A stretch of 21,872 nt of DNA from Acanthaster planci. Lineage: Eukaryota > Echinodermata > Asteroidea > Valvatida > Acanthasteridae. The stretch covers positions 323,039 through 344,910 of the forward strand of contig NW_019091548.1 of NCBI RefSeq assembly GCF_001949145.1, written 5' to 3'. Shown here one piece after another: positions 1-9,367 of the stretch (the stretch's first letter is position 1; every line of letters starts with the position of its first letter). The position numbers and the translations under genes were made by a program. The notes under the pieces were generated by a model that searched no databases, was not told the DNA's origin, and worked only from the letters and a program-made list of their open reading frames with translations.

Positions 1-1354
1 GAACCCTGTTCAAATAAACCATAGTCATCAAAAAGCATTACAAAAGCAGCAGTCCAAACTGTAGGACTACAGTCAGTCTGTCACTTACACCATGGATATG
101 ATGGGTGATAAGTCCTGACAACACATATATTCAAAATCTGCTCATATTTTTTAATGCAGTGAAGGACACAACTTATTCCCAGCCTCCACTAAGTTATAAG
201 TCAAAGTGATTGAAAATTACACTCAAACCACCTCACATAATTCGCTAAACACGTCTTAAACTACATGTAAAAGCAAAGCGTTCTGAGGAAACACCCTTTT
301 TTGGATCTAGTCTCAGAAAATTATTGGCTAGTGGAAATTACGAGATACATGTTCCAAAACCTTCAACATCATAAATTTGCTTGGACTTCTCAAAATATCC
401 CAAAATCCAGACTTCATAAAATCAATCGGTACACTTCTTTTTACAATTTACAAGAGTCACAGTGAAAAATGCAATGAGTAAACCCCAGAAAAGATACACA
501 ATGGTATAAAATGATATAAGTAGGAACTCAAACTTACCTGTGATAGAGAGCCAACACTCGTGAACTTAAGGGGAAGACTTGGATTTTGAGGTCCTCCAGT
601 CAAAAGAAAAGTAGTGCAGACTGCAGACAAAATTTGGCAGGCATGTGGTCAGCGCGATGGCAAACTGCCGCCCAGAACGTGCCATTGCCACATGACCAGC
701 TCAACTTAATAAATGTCAAATGTGACTTCAATACTGATAGGTCATTTAGTATCTAGGCAGATGAGCACTCAGCAGAAGTCTATAGCTTTCACAGCTTGGG
801 TAAGGTATGAATAACAACTAGGAAAAAGTGTCCCAACATCCTGCTGATCTCCTGAAAAATTTGCTGGGAGTGTACACACTGGTGTACTAGTCAGAGATTA
901 AAGGCAGTGGATACAAAAAGCATCCTGTGATCTCCTAGGAAAGCAGGACCATTAAGGATAAACTGAAGGGAGAGCTGGCTATTTGACAAAAGGAATAGGC
1001 AATAGATCAAAGGTTCAACACTTGAACACTGCTTACCAGTAGAAAAGTCGAAAGCTCAGGAAAGAACAATTTAAATATGCAAAAGGAAAACATAGTCATA
1101 AAGAAATAAAATTTGAAATTGTAACCCAAGACCTCTTTTGGGACGGGGTTACATAAATAATGTGGAAATAAATTATACAAAGAATCGTAAAAAATAAAAA
1201 TTAAAACACATCCTAAATTTGGCAAAGTCTTAAAACACTAGTACAAGGCTGAAGAAGAGTGGGATTTGCATGTACAGACAAACAGGGCTCAATAAAGAAA
1301 CACAAAAGGAAGGGGTTGGGAGCGACAGAGAGGGAAGGAGGGAAAGGCAAAAGG
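1..1354. other. AT-rich DNA, no gene recognised
   Basis: No reading frame with a recognisable domain. A minus-strand splice-donor consensus CAG|GTAAGTT lies at 540-531, preceded on that strand by a roughly 65-base open stretch, but no partner acceptor or homology was identified. The reverse transcriptase that should precede the RNase H tail at 1355 was not found, so the element there appears truncated. Confidence 0.5.
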
Positions 1355-1760
1355 ATGAACATTGATCATCGGGGGCGGGGGCACACTCCGCAAGCCAATG
1401 CCTCCTGACAAAAGAAATGTTCCTCTGGACCTTGGACCATGGGATCGACCTCCAAGCGACACATCCCTGGATGCAACAACACCATTGCAGATGCACTCTC
1501 CAGGGGAAACTTCTGCCCGACAGCGTGGACCCTTCAACCTGGAGTAGTACACTCGGTCTTTGAGGCTACAGACAAACTCCACATTAACCTCTTCGCCTCG
1601 TCATAAAATGTCCAACTACCGGTCTTCTGCATGAGGTTCCATGACCCACAAGCTTGGGCAACTGATGTTCTCCATCTCAGCTAGACCAGGATGTTTGTTT
1701 ATTAATTTCCTCCAATATCCCTTTATTCCAGCTATACTGTCCAAAATGGAGCGGGAACAC
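1355..1760 (+). pseudogene. DIRS RNase H C-terminus and linker, frameshifted
   Basis: Fragments across frames read EMFLWTLDHGIDLQA (from about 1414), then after a one-base shift HIPGCNNTIADALSRG (from about 1458), then LHINLFASS and NVQLPVFCMRFHDPQAWATD up to about 1665. HIPG-x-x-N-x-IADALSR followed by a (V/I)(D/N)LFA block is the usual end of the DIRS-group RNase H and its linker. At least one frameshift (about 1455-1460) and in-frame stops in the LFASS and HLS regions show that it is a pseudogene. The N-terminal catalytic part of RNase H and the reverse transcriptase are missing. Confidence 0.75.
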
Positions 1761-2126
1761 TGCCGAGTCCTCCTCATTGCCCCCTTCTGGCCGCGCCAGT
1801 CCTAGTTCCCTCGTCTCACCAGACTCTTGTACCTAGCTCCTCTAATTCTTCCAATCTTGCCGGACCTCCTCTAGCAACCTGGCTCTGGCATCTACCCCTG
1901 GTCAGAGTCTCTCCAACTGATCTGCTGGCTATCGTCGAACGATCATTCTACTCAGCTGGCTTTTCTGACAGTGCTACCACGATGGCGGCCAAGAGCAGAC
2001 GACAATCTACATGCAAAGTCTACATACAATAGCAGACTCCAACATTTTACTTTATGGCGTGTAGAACGAGTTGTGGCTCCGACCAACACATCTCTGAGGA
2101 TTGTTGCCGATTTCTTCATGCACCTA
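1740..2126 (+). pseudogene. DIRS tyrosine recombinase, N-terminal part before the insertion
   Basis: The frame contains SKMEREHCRVLLIAPFWPRQ (about 1742-1800), which corresponds to the conserved DIRS block before the recombinase. It is followed by AGFSDSATTMAAKSRRQST and, after a shift, LQHFTLWRVERVVAPTNTSL and RIVADFFMHL ending at 2125. The SRR-x-ST...Y...W...V...ADFF layout is the usual core-binding (SAM-like) domain of DIRS recombinases. The reading stops at 2126 because an inverted-repeat element begins there, and the same protein resumes at 3667. Confidence 0.75.
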
Positions 2127-3664
2127 CAGAACAGGTCAGAATTTTAGCCAACACGCAAACACACTTAGCGTGTCAGCGTGAATTGTCCAACAGACACAAA
2201 AGGAGTTAACTGCAAACACAAAACATGCTGACCTGTGCATTACAGAGATTGCCAACACCACAATGCAATCTGCTGAGTATAAACATACACACGCTACTCG
2301 CAAACCCCCGAACAGCCAGGCCTAGTTTCCCATAATGAAAAGTATTCCGTTTGACTGCAGCTCAAGTTATCTTCATATTCCAGGGAAATGTGGTCAGCAG
2401 TGTACCTCGTATGCAGCAGGCACCACAAAATCATTTTCAAAGATACAGCTTTTTGTTTGGTCATACAGGATCGATGAAAGTGCCAAGCAAACAGGGTTTG
2501 ACCTCGCCGGTTTTCTAGCCAACGTATAGTCAATATGGCTCCTACTGCCGCAATCCTAGCATACACATTGAAAGTTGTTGCCATACTCACAGTACTCAAG
2601 CTCAGTGTGTTCAAAATTGCATAAATATAAATTTGAGGTGAGGTTGGGATTTTACCAATCAGTTTTCAACTCTGCAGCTGGAAAATCTACCAAAAGAAAT
2701 CACTCTGATTGTGATGAAATTATGACCAAACTAAATGGCAAGATTGTACCGAAATGAAAGGAAGTCTGGTCTCATGTTGAACTTCATAAATATGCATGTC
2801 ATGTGACATGCAAGGGCTGTGGTTTTTCATCTGTGGGAGCTGTATTGAAATGAATATGCAATACAGTCTTCGATTTATGATTAGTGGTTGGGATGAATGC
2901 ACTTGGGTGGTTGTAGTTTCGCGATTGCTTGGTCGCGGCACTATGACGTCTGTTGGTGGTGGGCAAGTTCAGTGGGTGTTTTTTTTATAATTTACTGGAA
3001 TTCTGATACATGAACAAAATTTCACTAAATTAAGAAACATTTATTGTAAAATCAGCTTGTTATAATGGTTCTGGCTGAAGAATGGATTTCTTCTTGGTTA
3101 CTTTTTATTTGCGAAAATATTTCTCACACATCCGGAATTGCTTAAAACCGATGTAGTGTTAGAACTAGCAGGAAAAGTGTTATCGTCACTCCAGTAGATC
3201 CCATGAGCTTAAATTCAAAGCTTACATTTTTGGAAAAAAGTTTTATAGTATCCAAACACACGCGGTGGACCTCTGGCCCTTTCACTGAAATTTGACATTT
3301 TTCAGATGTAATCCAACTGAATTACTTTCACGATCCAAAACATCATAAATAATTTGATACTTTTCATGACAGTTATCTTGCCGGCGAGGTGCCACGATTT
3401 CACTTATTCAGTGCAATGCGATGCAGTGAACATGTACATGTGTACATGAAGCTTGAGCGACAGCTCTGTGTGTGTGCAGTGGTTCATGACACGTTGTCGG
3501 TGACCTTTGCTGTCTGCGGTCGCAAGCCGTGCTGAAATAATGAGGGGCGAGGTCAGGCTTATTGTGCGTAAGACCAGCAATGCACGGTAAAATCCCAAAG
3601 CATGTATTAACAACGTGTCAGGTTGATTGTGTTCGTGTGTCGGCTAAAATTCTGACCTGTGCTG
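2127..3664. mobile_element. 1.54-kb inverted-repeat element with TA duplication, inserted in DIRS
   Basis: The ends are inverted copies of each other. The left end starts CAGAACAGGTCAGAATTTTA at 2127. The right end, read on the minus strand from 3664, starts CAGCACAGGTCAGAATTTTA. Similarity continues through GCC(A/G)ACAC for about 30 bp. TA flanks both sides (2125-2126 and 3665-3666). Removing the element and one TA joins the DIRS recombinase codons as His-Leu-Phe-Asn with no shift, direct evidence that this was an insertion. A TA target and CAG termini are typical of Tc1/mariner-type elements. No transposase is recognisable in the 1.5-kb interior, so it looks non-autonomous. The superfamily assignment is inference. 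Confidence 0.85.
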
Positions 3665-4475
3665 TATTCAACTCTGGTATACAAGTTACAACTATCCGCA
3701 GTTGTCAGTCTGCAATCTCCTCCATCCACTCCGGCTTTCAAAATGGGTCTTCGGTGTCGGACAACAACACTCTCAAACATCTCCTCCGCGTTATGTCCAC
3801 TGAGTGTCCTCCTTCGAGACTCCTCATCCCCTTTTGGGACTTGCCTCAGGTTCTGGAGCTTCTCACACATCAGTCCTTTGAACTTCATGGGGTACCTCTC
3901 TCCTCCTCACTTTGGTGAAACTGGCCTTCCTTCTAGCAGTTACCGTGTCTCGGAGGAACAGTAAACTCCATGCCTTATCCATTATTGATAGACATATCCG
4001 CTTGGAACCTCACAACGTTCACCTTGTACCGTCGGTGGGCTTCCTCACAAAGAGTCAAACTGGGTCCTTCCATCCTCTGGACATTTTTTGTTCCTACCAT
4101 CACCAAACACTCGGGTTCCTCAGATGACAAGCCCTGGTGTCTGGTTTGAACTTTCAAATGGTACCTCGCCAAAACAAGAAATCTCTGTGGTGCTTCTTCT
4201 CATCTCTTCATTACTTCAGTTAAGCCTCAACAGCCGGCATCGAGAGACATTATAGCCAGATGGGCTGTTTCTACCATCAAACTTAGTAACACTGAATAGT
4301 CATCCCCATCTGACGATGCCACCACATGCGGACGCACAATTTTAGAGCAGTTTCTACCTCGTGGGCCTACTTCTGAGGCGTTCCCTTGGAGGACATTTCC
4401 AAGGCAGTATGCTGGAATTCATCCTCCAGCTTCAACTCATGCTACCTATCCATGGCAAGACCATTTTGGCGTCCT
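3665..4475 (+). pseudogene. DIRS tyrosine recombinase, catalytic part after the insertion
   Basis: The frame resumes with FNSGIQVTTIRSCQSAISS and continues with VSDNNTLKHLL and LIPFWDLPQVLELL. After a one-base shift near 3910 it gives LAFLLAVTVSRRNSKLHALS, the first catalytic-arginine region (family: GRR-x-x-ELHAL). RLEPHNVHLVPSVGFLTKSQ follows. The HxxR region near 4323-4345 is damaged: HADA is readable but the arginine is lost to a frameshift. The tail AVSTSWAYF-stop-GVPLED, then ISKAVCWNSSSSFNSCYL, retains the terminal F-x-x-x-Y-L tyrosine region. A TGA within that tail probably replaced an arginine codon. At least three frameshifts and two stops make it inactive. Confidence 0.8.
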
Positions 4476-4616
4476 CCACATCGGGATTACTGGGCCACCG
4501 CTAAGTTAAATGACTGGATGCATTCCATCCATCCTTCTGTCAGTCCCTCTCATATTTACCATCATGTAACTCACGTGACCCACCTTCGAAGTCCAGTGCT
4601 AATCCGCATAAATGTA

Positions 4617-4868
4617 TGTAGTGACTGTCTGGGTAAGTTGACCGCAGTGGACTTCCCCCCGTAGCAGTGTGGGAGGAGTCCTTGAAGTCATACTTACCCA
4701 GATAGTCACAGCTCTCCCGTCCTCCCCACTTTCAGCTTGGTGCCCTTGTGTCTCAGAAAAAGGGCGAACATGGCGGCGATCATGCCTTGGGTGAATGCTA
4801 TAGAGCACTAGGGAAATATGTATATGTAGTGACTGTCTGGGTAAGTATAACCTCAAGGACTCTTCCTG
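4617..4868. repeat. DIRS terminal and complementary repeats
   Basis: TGTAGTGACTGTCTGGGTAA occurs at 4617-4636 and again at 4825-4844. An inverted copy, ACTTACCCAGATAGTCAC, lies at 4692-4709. The inverted segment 4674-4709 (including GGAGTCCTTGAAGT) pairs with 4830-4865 (ACCTCAAGGACTC). Terminal inverted repeats plus an internal complementary region are the hallmark of DIRS elements, which use them to form a circular intermediate (known for the group). The segment also contains GGTAAGT, which resembles a splice donor but sits in the repeat. Confidence 0.75.
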
Positions 4869-4870
4869 CA

Positions 4871-5727
4871 CTGATACAGGAGGAAAAACATGTCGTCTGA
4901 TAGTACAACACTGAAAATAGAGCCCATGATTCAGTGGTTTTTTTTAATCAATATCCAGATCCCTTATGAAGTTTAGTACAAATTGATGAGCAGCATTTTT
5001 TTTTTATTGTCTTTCTCTGCAATTTACCTTTAAAACCACACATGTATATCTTAAACGTAGTTCTGGCAGAAAGCATACCCTTCTGCAAACAGATTTACTG
5101 CCATGCAAAATGAATTTCTTTGGTTGCACTTTAAGGTTTCGCAACTTGATCTTAAAACAATCTGATGGAATATATCCAGTGACAAAACATTGAATGAATG
5201 ACTCACATTTTATTTTATTACAAAAAAGTTTAAGTATTTTCAAGTGGTACAAGCACTTCATGAGTTCAAAAGCCAGAATAACAAAAAGCCTGGGATGTAC
5301 TTTAAGTATAAAAATTCTGTACATCACAATCTAGCATTCACTCTATGTAAATGAGCAGAAGATCTTCGTGAAGAAGAAAGGAGATACACCATGTCGAGTT
5401 GAACTTGCACTTGCAGCGTCTGAATGCTTGGTATGTTTTAATTTTACGTTGAGCTCACAATGGTGAGCAACTTTTTTAACTTTTACTGTTTTAGCTAAAA
5501 TGTCTGAACATAGCCATTATGTCTGCCAAAAAGAACACCCCCAATGAGTGTTATTATTTGTCTTCCCCCATCCCTTCAAGGGCCTCTCTGCCTCTTTGAA
5601 ACATTTCTCAGCTGAGGACCAAAGAATTTTACTCCCTTTTCCCCACCCCAAATTCTACACAATCACTGATGTTCATTAACATCTTGGCAAAGACTGCCTT
5701 TCTCTCAAGCATCCTCAAAGGTGGTGT
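4871..5727. other. Non-coding, nothing recognised
   Basis: AT-rich sequence with short T and A runs. Minus-strand open stretches such as 5004-5327 have biased, low-complexity translations and no domain. Confidence 0.5.
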
Positions 5728-6720
5728 ACATGTGTACACATACATGTAATTACAATTTACACACACGTACATGTGTATGATAAGTACTCTGCAGTTTCAG
5801 TTTTGTATAGAAAGGGATTCATGCACATGTACACCCAGAGGCAAGCTGAGAGTCGATTGATTTTTAAGAGATGAACGGAGCCCTTAATAGGAACATGAAC
5901 ATGTACATGTACTGGTACATGTGGAAAAGTACGTATTGATTTCATTGTCCTTGATCAATGGCAGAACATGTAGTTACACATGTAAACAAGCTCCTGCACC
6001 GTCGTTGTAGGGACATGCACTTGATATTTTACCTATTTTGTGGGGACCAAAAATGTTGTAGGGACTCAGAAATGTCCCCACAACTCGGTTCAAATTTCTC
6101 TAACAAAAGAACTTGTCTCCTGAACACGGTGAATGCTTACCCACATGTACAAACCATCTGGGTGTGAATGTATTGCACATCTACGTGTGCAGATGTGCAC
6201 ATTGTATGATTTTAATGCTTAGCTTTGCAGTATGAGAGGTGTAGCATTTGTCAACATGTACATGAATCTGTACCTACATGCACATGTAACGTGTTAAAAG
6301 GATGTAGTTTTAAAGTGCTCCTGGAGTTTCAAAAGTGGTTTTAAGGCCTTCATTGAAAATGTACAGCAGATTTTGGATCTACTGTACATGTACATGCAGT
6401 GGAGAGAATTTACAAGTTTTGTGTTTTTTGTACATGTAGGCCTACATGCATATACACGTACTAGTTTCTATTATTTGGTAATGTTTTTGTCATTAGTTAG
6501 TTCATCTGGATGCCTTCATCTGGATGAAGATAGTCGGTGATTTGTTCCAAAGTTACTAATTGGAGGGTTTTCCAGTTTGGTACATAAGCAGTTTCTTTAT
6601 GCATCCCACTTTGACTATTAAAGTATGCTCTGTGTCAAATGTTGTACATGTACGTGTAAGTTTTAAACAACTTTATTGAATTCTCGCAAACTGATGCAGG
6701 TACATGTACATGTATAAAAT
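5728..6720. repeat. ACATGTAC-rich tract
   Basis: More than a dozen copies of the self-complementary word ACATGTAC or its overlaps (for example at about 5728, 5895, 6252, 6390, 6430, 6645 and 6700) are interspersed in otherwise unremarkable DNA. The same word recurs throughout the window (8098, 9858, 11568, 12433, 13261, 17540, 17851, 18549). It is a genome-wide compositional signature in several marine invertebrates as I remember it, and the copies are not arranged as a clean tandem array. Confidence 0.65.
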
Positions 6721-7290
6721 GATACATGGCATACGTGTATGCATGGCTACATGTCGGTAAATAACAAAAATAAAAAACTTGTAAAGAACAAAAACTGTTA
6801 CTACACAGGCTTTACAATGAGGTGTAACCAATATCTCAAGATGGTCTGAAATAGTGCTACAAGTGAAATTCAGTGCATACCATTTCAATGTACATGTGGT
6901 ATGTGTATATTTAATAATTTATTTTATAATTCACTCCATCAACACTGAACTACATGTATGCATGCATATTCCAAAGGAGAAAATGCCTCATTCATTCCTA
7001 GCTTGCCTTCTGCTTTCAAAGGAAAAGTGATGGGCTATGTAATTTTTTTAAAGGGTTACAGAAATTGAAAACATTTAGTTCACGTGAAATATTTCAAAAT
7101 AACAGTAAATACGTAACCATTTCAAACATCGTAAATTTAATGTTTACCCCATTAATTGTGACCCCAACATGAATAAAAGTAGAGAAAATGTTTTTGTGAA
7201 CAAACACATACATGTAACTGTTCCCAAAATGTTTTTTATTGTCTATTGATGACTGTCAATGAGTGTCATAAGTTTGCAATTAATTGGATT
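6721..7290. other. Non-coding, nothing recognised
   Basis: AT-rich DNA with no domain-bearing frame on either strand and no clear repeat structure beyond isolated ACATGTA words. Confidence 0.45.
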
Positions 7291-7570
7291 AAAAACGAGA
7301 GCTTATCTGTCTGTTTGACAACAGAACAGAGGGCTTTTTCGCATTCTTTTGTACATTTGTAACAGCTAAGGCATCATCACATCAAATCATTATTCCTATA
7401 TAATACCTCTCAAGTTATCTGCCAAGTTTCAACCAAATAGAGCGTGTACTTCAGGAGATACATATACAGGGCCTTAAAGAATGCACCATTAATGTCACAT
7501 GACTTTTCTGCTGATGACGTCATCATCATATCAGGTCAATATTTCTCCAAAGCACTCACTTTTGAAGATA
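7291..7570 (+). repeat. CRE-palindrome repeat family, short copy (head plus one unit)
   Basis: The head module AACGAGAG...CTGTCTGTTTG...ACAGAACAGAGGGCTTTTTC (7295-7345) is followed by one unit. That unit contains ATCTGCCAAGTTTCAACCAA, TACTTCAGGAGATA (about 7448-7461), AATGTCACATGACTT and the perfect CRE palindrome TGACGTCA at 7515-7522. The same head and units recur at 19781-20800 in the same orientation, so this is a dispersed repeat with internal tandem units. I cannot name the family. Confidence 0.75.
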
Positions 7571-7702
7571 TATAAAGTACTTATAGCTCTGTACTGTACC
7601 AAAACTGGTTTTAAGTCTCCATGGATTAAAAAAAATTCATCAGTTAATTTATAATTCTGGATTTTTTTGTTTTGAGGATAATAGTGTTCTTGTCAGTCCA
7701 GA

Positions 7703-8050
7703 ATGGTTAGCCTTGTACAGTATGTTAATCAGTTACTTTGTGACCAGTCTCTTGATAAATGGAGACAAGATACATACTCATCTAGTAAATGCTATTTGTA
7801 TAGAGTTTTAAGACGGTGTTCTGCTTTGAAAAACACTTACTTTGTTTGTCTCCCAGTCTTCGCTCTTCACTTTGTAAATTCCGTACTGTAAACCATAGGT
7901 TGCCCATCAAAGTAGGGAGAATGGTGGAGACTTCTGTTACTGTACTCACTGAAACGATAGTGTGTTAGGAGATGAGTTTCATGTCATATTTGAGTGTTAA
8001 AAAATGCAAGACCTACATCTTAAATGTATTCCAAAGAAACTTTGGGATCA
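7703..8050 (+). pseudogene. Non-LTR retrotransposon C-terminal fragment
   Basis: A frame from 7703 reads LCDQSLDKWRQDTYSSSKCY then LYRVLRRCSALKNTYF. After a shift it reads LCKFRTVNHRLPIKVGRM (about 7869-7923), and after a second shift LGDEFHVIFEC (about 7963-7995) followed by LHLKCIPKKLWDHQHF. The order W...S-K-C-x-x-Y-R, C-K-F-R-x-x-NH-x-LPI-x-x-GR, then GDEFH-x-x-F-x-C, is the C-terminal zinc-binding-like tail that follows the reverse transcriptase in many invertebrate LINEs. The cysteine pair expected before GDEFH is not recognisable. Two frameshifts and no upstream reverse transcriptase show a 5'-truncated, dead copy, the usual result of target-primed reverse transcription. The clade is not resolved. 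Confidence 0.72.
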
Positions 8051-8094
8051 TCAACACTTTTCAATTCGTAGGCAGTCTGGCTTGTGAATATACG

Positions 8095-8425
8095 TGTACA
8101 TGTATGACAGGATCTGTGAAACAAGGGGTTGAGAAAAGTGTCAGTGAACAAAGAAATGTGTTCAGTGGGCAATCCATTTCCAGATTATCTGGCCTCCCCG
8201 GATTTCCTTCCTTGTGGATCTTGGGGAATAGGTAAAACCTAGCTGTTCTACAGTCAGTGGGGGATAGAAACTTATGTTGGCGATGGGCTTCGTCAGTGTA
8301 TTGTTGGTGGTCCATATTACCACAGCTGAACCTTTATCTGCCAGCGTGATGATGACGTCAGTGTGGGAGCGCAGGGAGTTGAGTGCTGAATCTTGTCCCT
8401 GGAGAGATTATCATGAGGACTGTGA
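8095..8425 (-). pseudogene. Penelope-like element reverse transcriptase fragment
   Basis: On the minus strand, from about 8420 downward, three frames give in order [20 protein letters not shown], then (after a shift) [13 protein letters not shown] and [18 protein letters not shown], then (after another shift near 8190) [24 protein letters not shown]-x-AVV, FYLLPKIHKPGNPGRPI-x-SG and G-x-PTE-x-IS are the first reverse transcriptase blocks of Penelope-like elements, which lack a standard LINE layout and carry or once carried a GIY-YIG endonuclease. Neither the catalytic YxDD box nor the endonuclease is present here. The fragment abuts the non-LTR remnant (7703-8050) in the opposite orientation. 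Confidence 0.78.
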
Positions 8426-8464
8426 TGAAAATGATCAGGGTTTTAATTTAATTTTGTTAGACTG

Positions 8465-8575
8465 AGGTTTGGTTTTATCAGTAGGATTGGTTAGGTTTGG
8501 TTTCAGGTTTGGTTTCATTTCAGATGTGTGTTGATGTCAGGTTTGGTTGGTTTGGTTTTGGTTTAATTTGGCTTA
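8465..8575 (+). repeat. GGTTTGG-type simple repeat tract
   Basis: Irregular iterations of GGTTT, GGTTTGG and GGTTTCA on the plus strand, with very few A or C bases between copies. The unit differs from the metazoan telomere repeat TTAGGG. It looks like low-complexity slippage sequence. Confidence 0.7.
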
Positions 8576-9186
8576 ATTGGGATGGTGCATTGGGTTGTCT
8601 GGAAAACACAGGAAACTTTAGAACTATACATTCTGACCAAAATACAATACTTGTCAGTTTTGTAATCACTGCACCTTAATTGGAGCCTGTTGATTACAAC
8701 CTTTTTTGAAATTCACTACATGCTAGCAATCACTTTCACAGGAATGTTTAAAATTGAATTCTGGAAGGTTTGGTTCCATTGTTAGCAATCACAAAAAATT
8801 TTAGAAATGCTATTTAGCATATTGTGCCTGCACTGTACAAATAAGCAACCCAGTGTGTTTCAGATGCTGTGTGGTAAAAAGCAAAATTGTCTTTAAGTAA
8901 ATGTTGTTCTTGCATTTTATTTCTGATTGAAAATGATACATTACATTTACATGTGCTGTAGGGTGTTATATTAGTGTAGCATGCTGTGCCATGTAAAGTG
9001 AACACACTAGAGTGAGCATGTCATATACAAAATTAATGCACCGTGCTTATAGGTACTTTAATTGATTATGACTGTCTTTGGTATGATATAATTGCATTAG
9101 CCACCTTTGGAATGAAGCTTTTAATTGATTACTACAATTTTCTGTTCATAGCTCTCATTCTCAGTAATATACCTATACTCATGTAG
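8576..9186. other. Probable OSBP intron sequence, nothing recognised
   Basis: AT-rich DNA leading into the acceptor at 9185-9186. The minus-strand open stretch 8814-9005 shows no domain. No mobile element was recognised. Confidence 0.5.
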
Positions 9187-9367
9187 GCCTGTGGGGAGTA
9201 TTTGGAGCTAGCCCAGGCCCAAGGACGCAAGTGGCAAAAGGCACTACAGTATGAGAGAGATCAAAGACTGCGATTAGAGGATACAATTGAAACACTGGCC
9301 AAACAGCACAACTCATTGGAACAAGCCTGTCGGGAGAAGGGACGTCAAGACCAAAAGAGTGCCAAAG
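9187..9367 (+). CDS. OSBP: Oxysterol-binding protein homologue, internal coiled-coil exon
   Basis: Internal exon of a lipid-transfer protein that exchanges sterol and PI4P at ER-Golgi contacts (known for the family). The 60-codon frame begins ACGEYLELAQAQ. It then contains RKWQKALQYERDQRLRLED and TIETLAKQHNSLEQA, which I recognise as the conserved OSBP segment between the PH domain and the FFAT motif (vertebrate proteins have RKWQRALQYEQEQR and LAKQHNSLERA). The heptad-like, charged composition suits a coiled coil. An AG acceptor follows a pyrimidine-containing tract at 9185-9186, and a GT donor lies at 9368-9369. The exon is 181 bp and ends in phase 1, which matches the phase of the next exon. 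A GT four bases later at 9372 would put a stop into the next exon, so 9367 is the supported boundary. The PH-domain exons must lie upstream; I could not find them in the window. The gene symbol rests on similarity; invertebrates usually have one OSBP where vertebrates have OSBP and OSBP2. Confidence 0.9.

Larger units (their letters stand above)
1355..4870 (+). mobile_element. DIRS-type tyrosine-recombinase retrotransposon, 5'-truncated and interrupted
   Basis: Ordered remnants on the plus strand match the 3' half of a DIRS-group retrotransposon: an RNase H tail (ADALSR motif), a linker with LFAS and a PFWPRQS-like block, a tyrosine recombinase, then inverted terminal and internal complementary repeats. 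DIRS elements integrate with a tyrosine recombinase rather than a DDE integrase (established for the group). The reading frames carry several indels and stops, so the copy is dead. No gag or reverse transcriptase was found upstream. A separate inverted-repeat element at 2127-3664 splits the recombinase. Assignment to DIRS rather than the related PAT or Ngaro groups rests on my memory of the motifs and of the repeat layout. Confidence 0.82.

Noticed and set aside
3607-3888. 93-residue minus-strand frame as a gene
   Set aside because: Shadow of the DIRS recombinase, which gives clear family motifs on the plus strand.
8465-8575. Interstitial telomere repeat
   Set aside because: The units are GGTTT and GGTTTGG, not TTAGGG, and are irregular.
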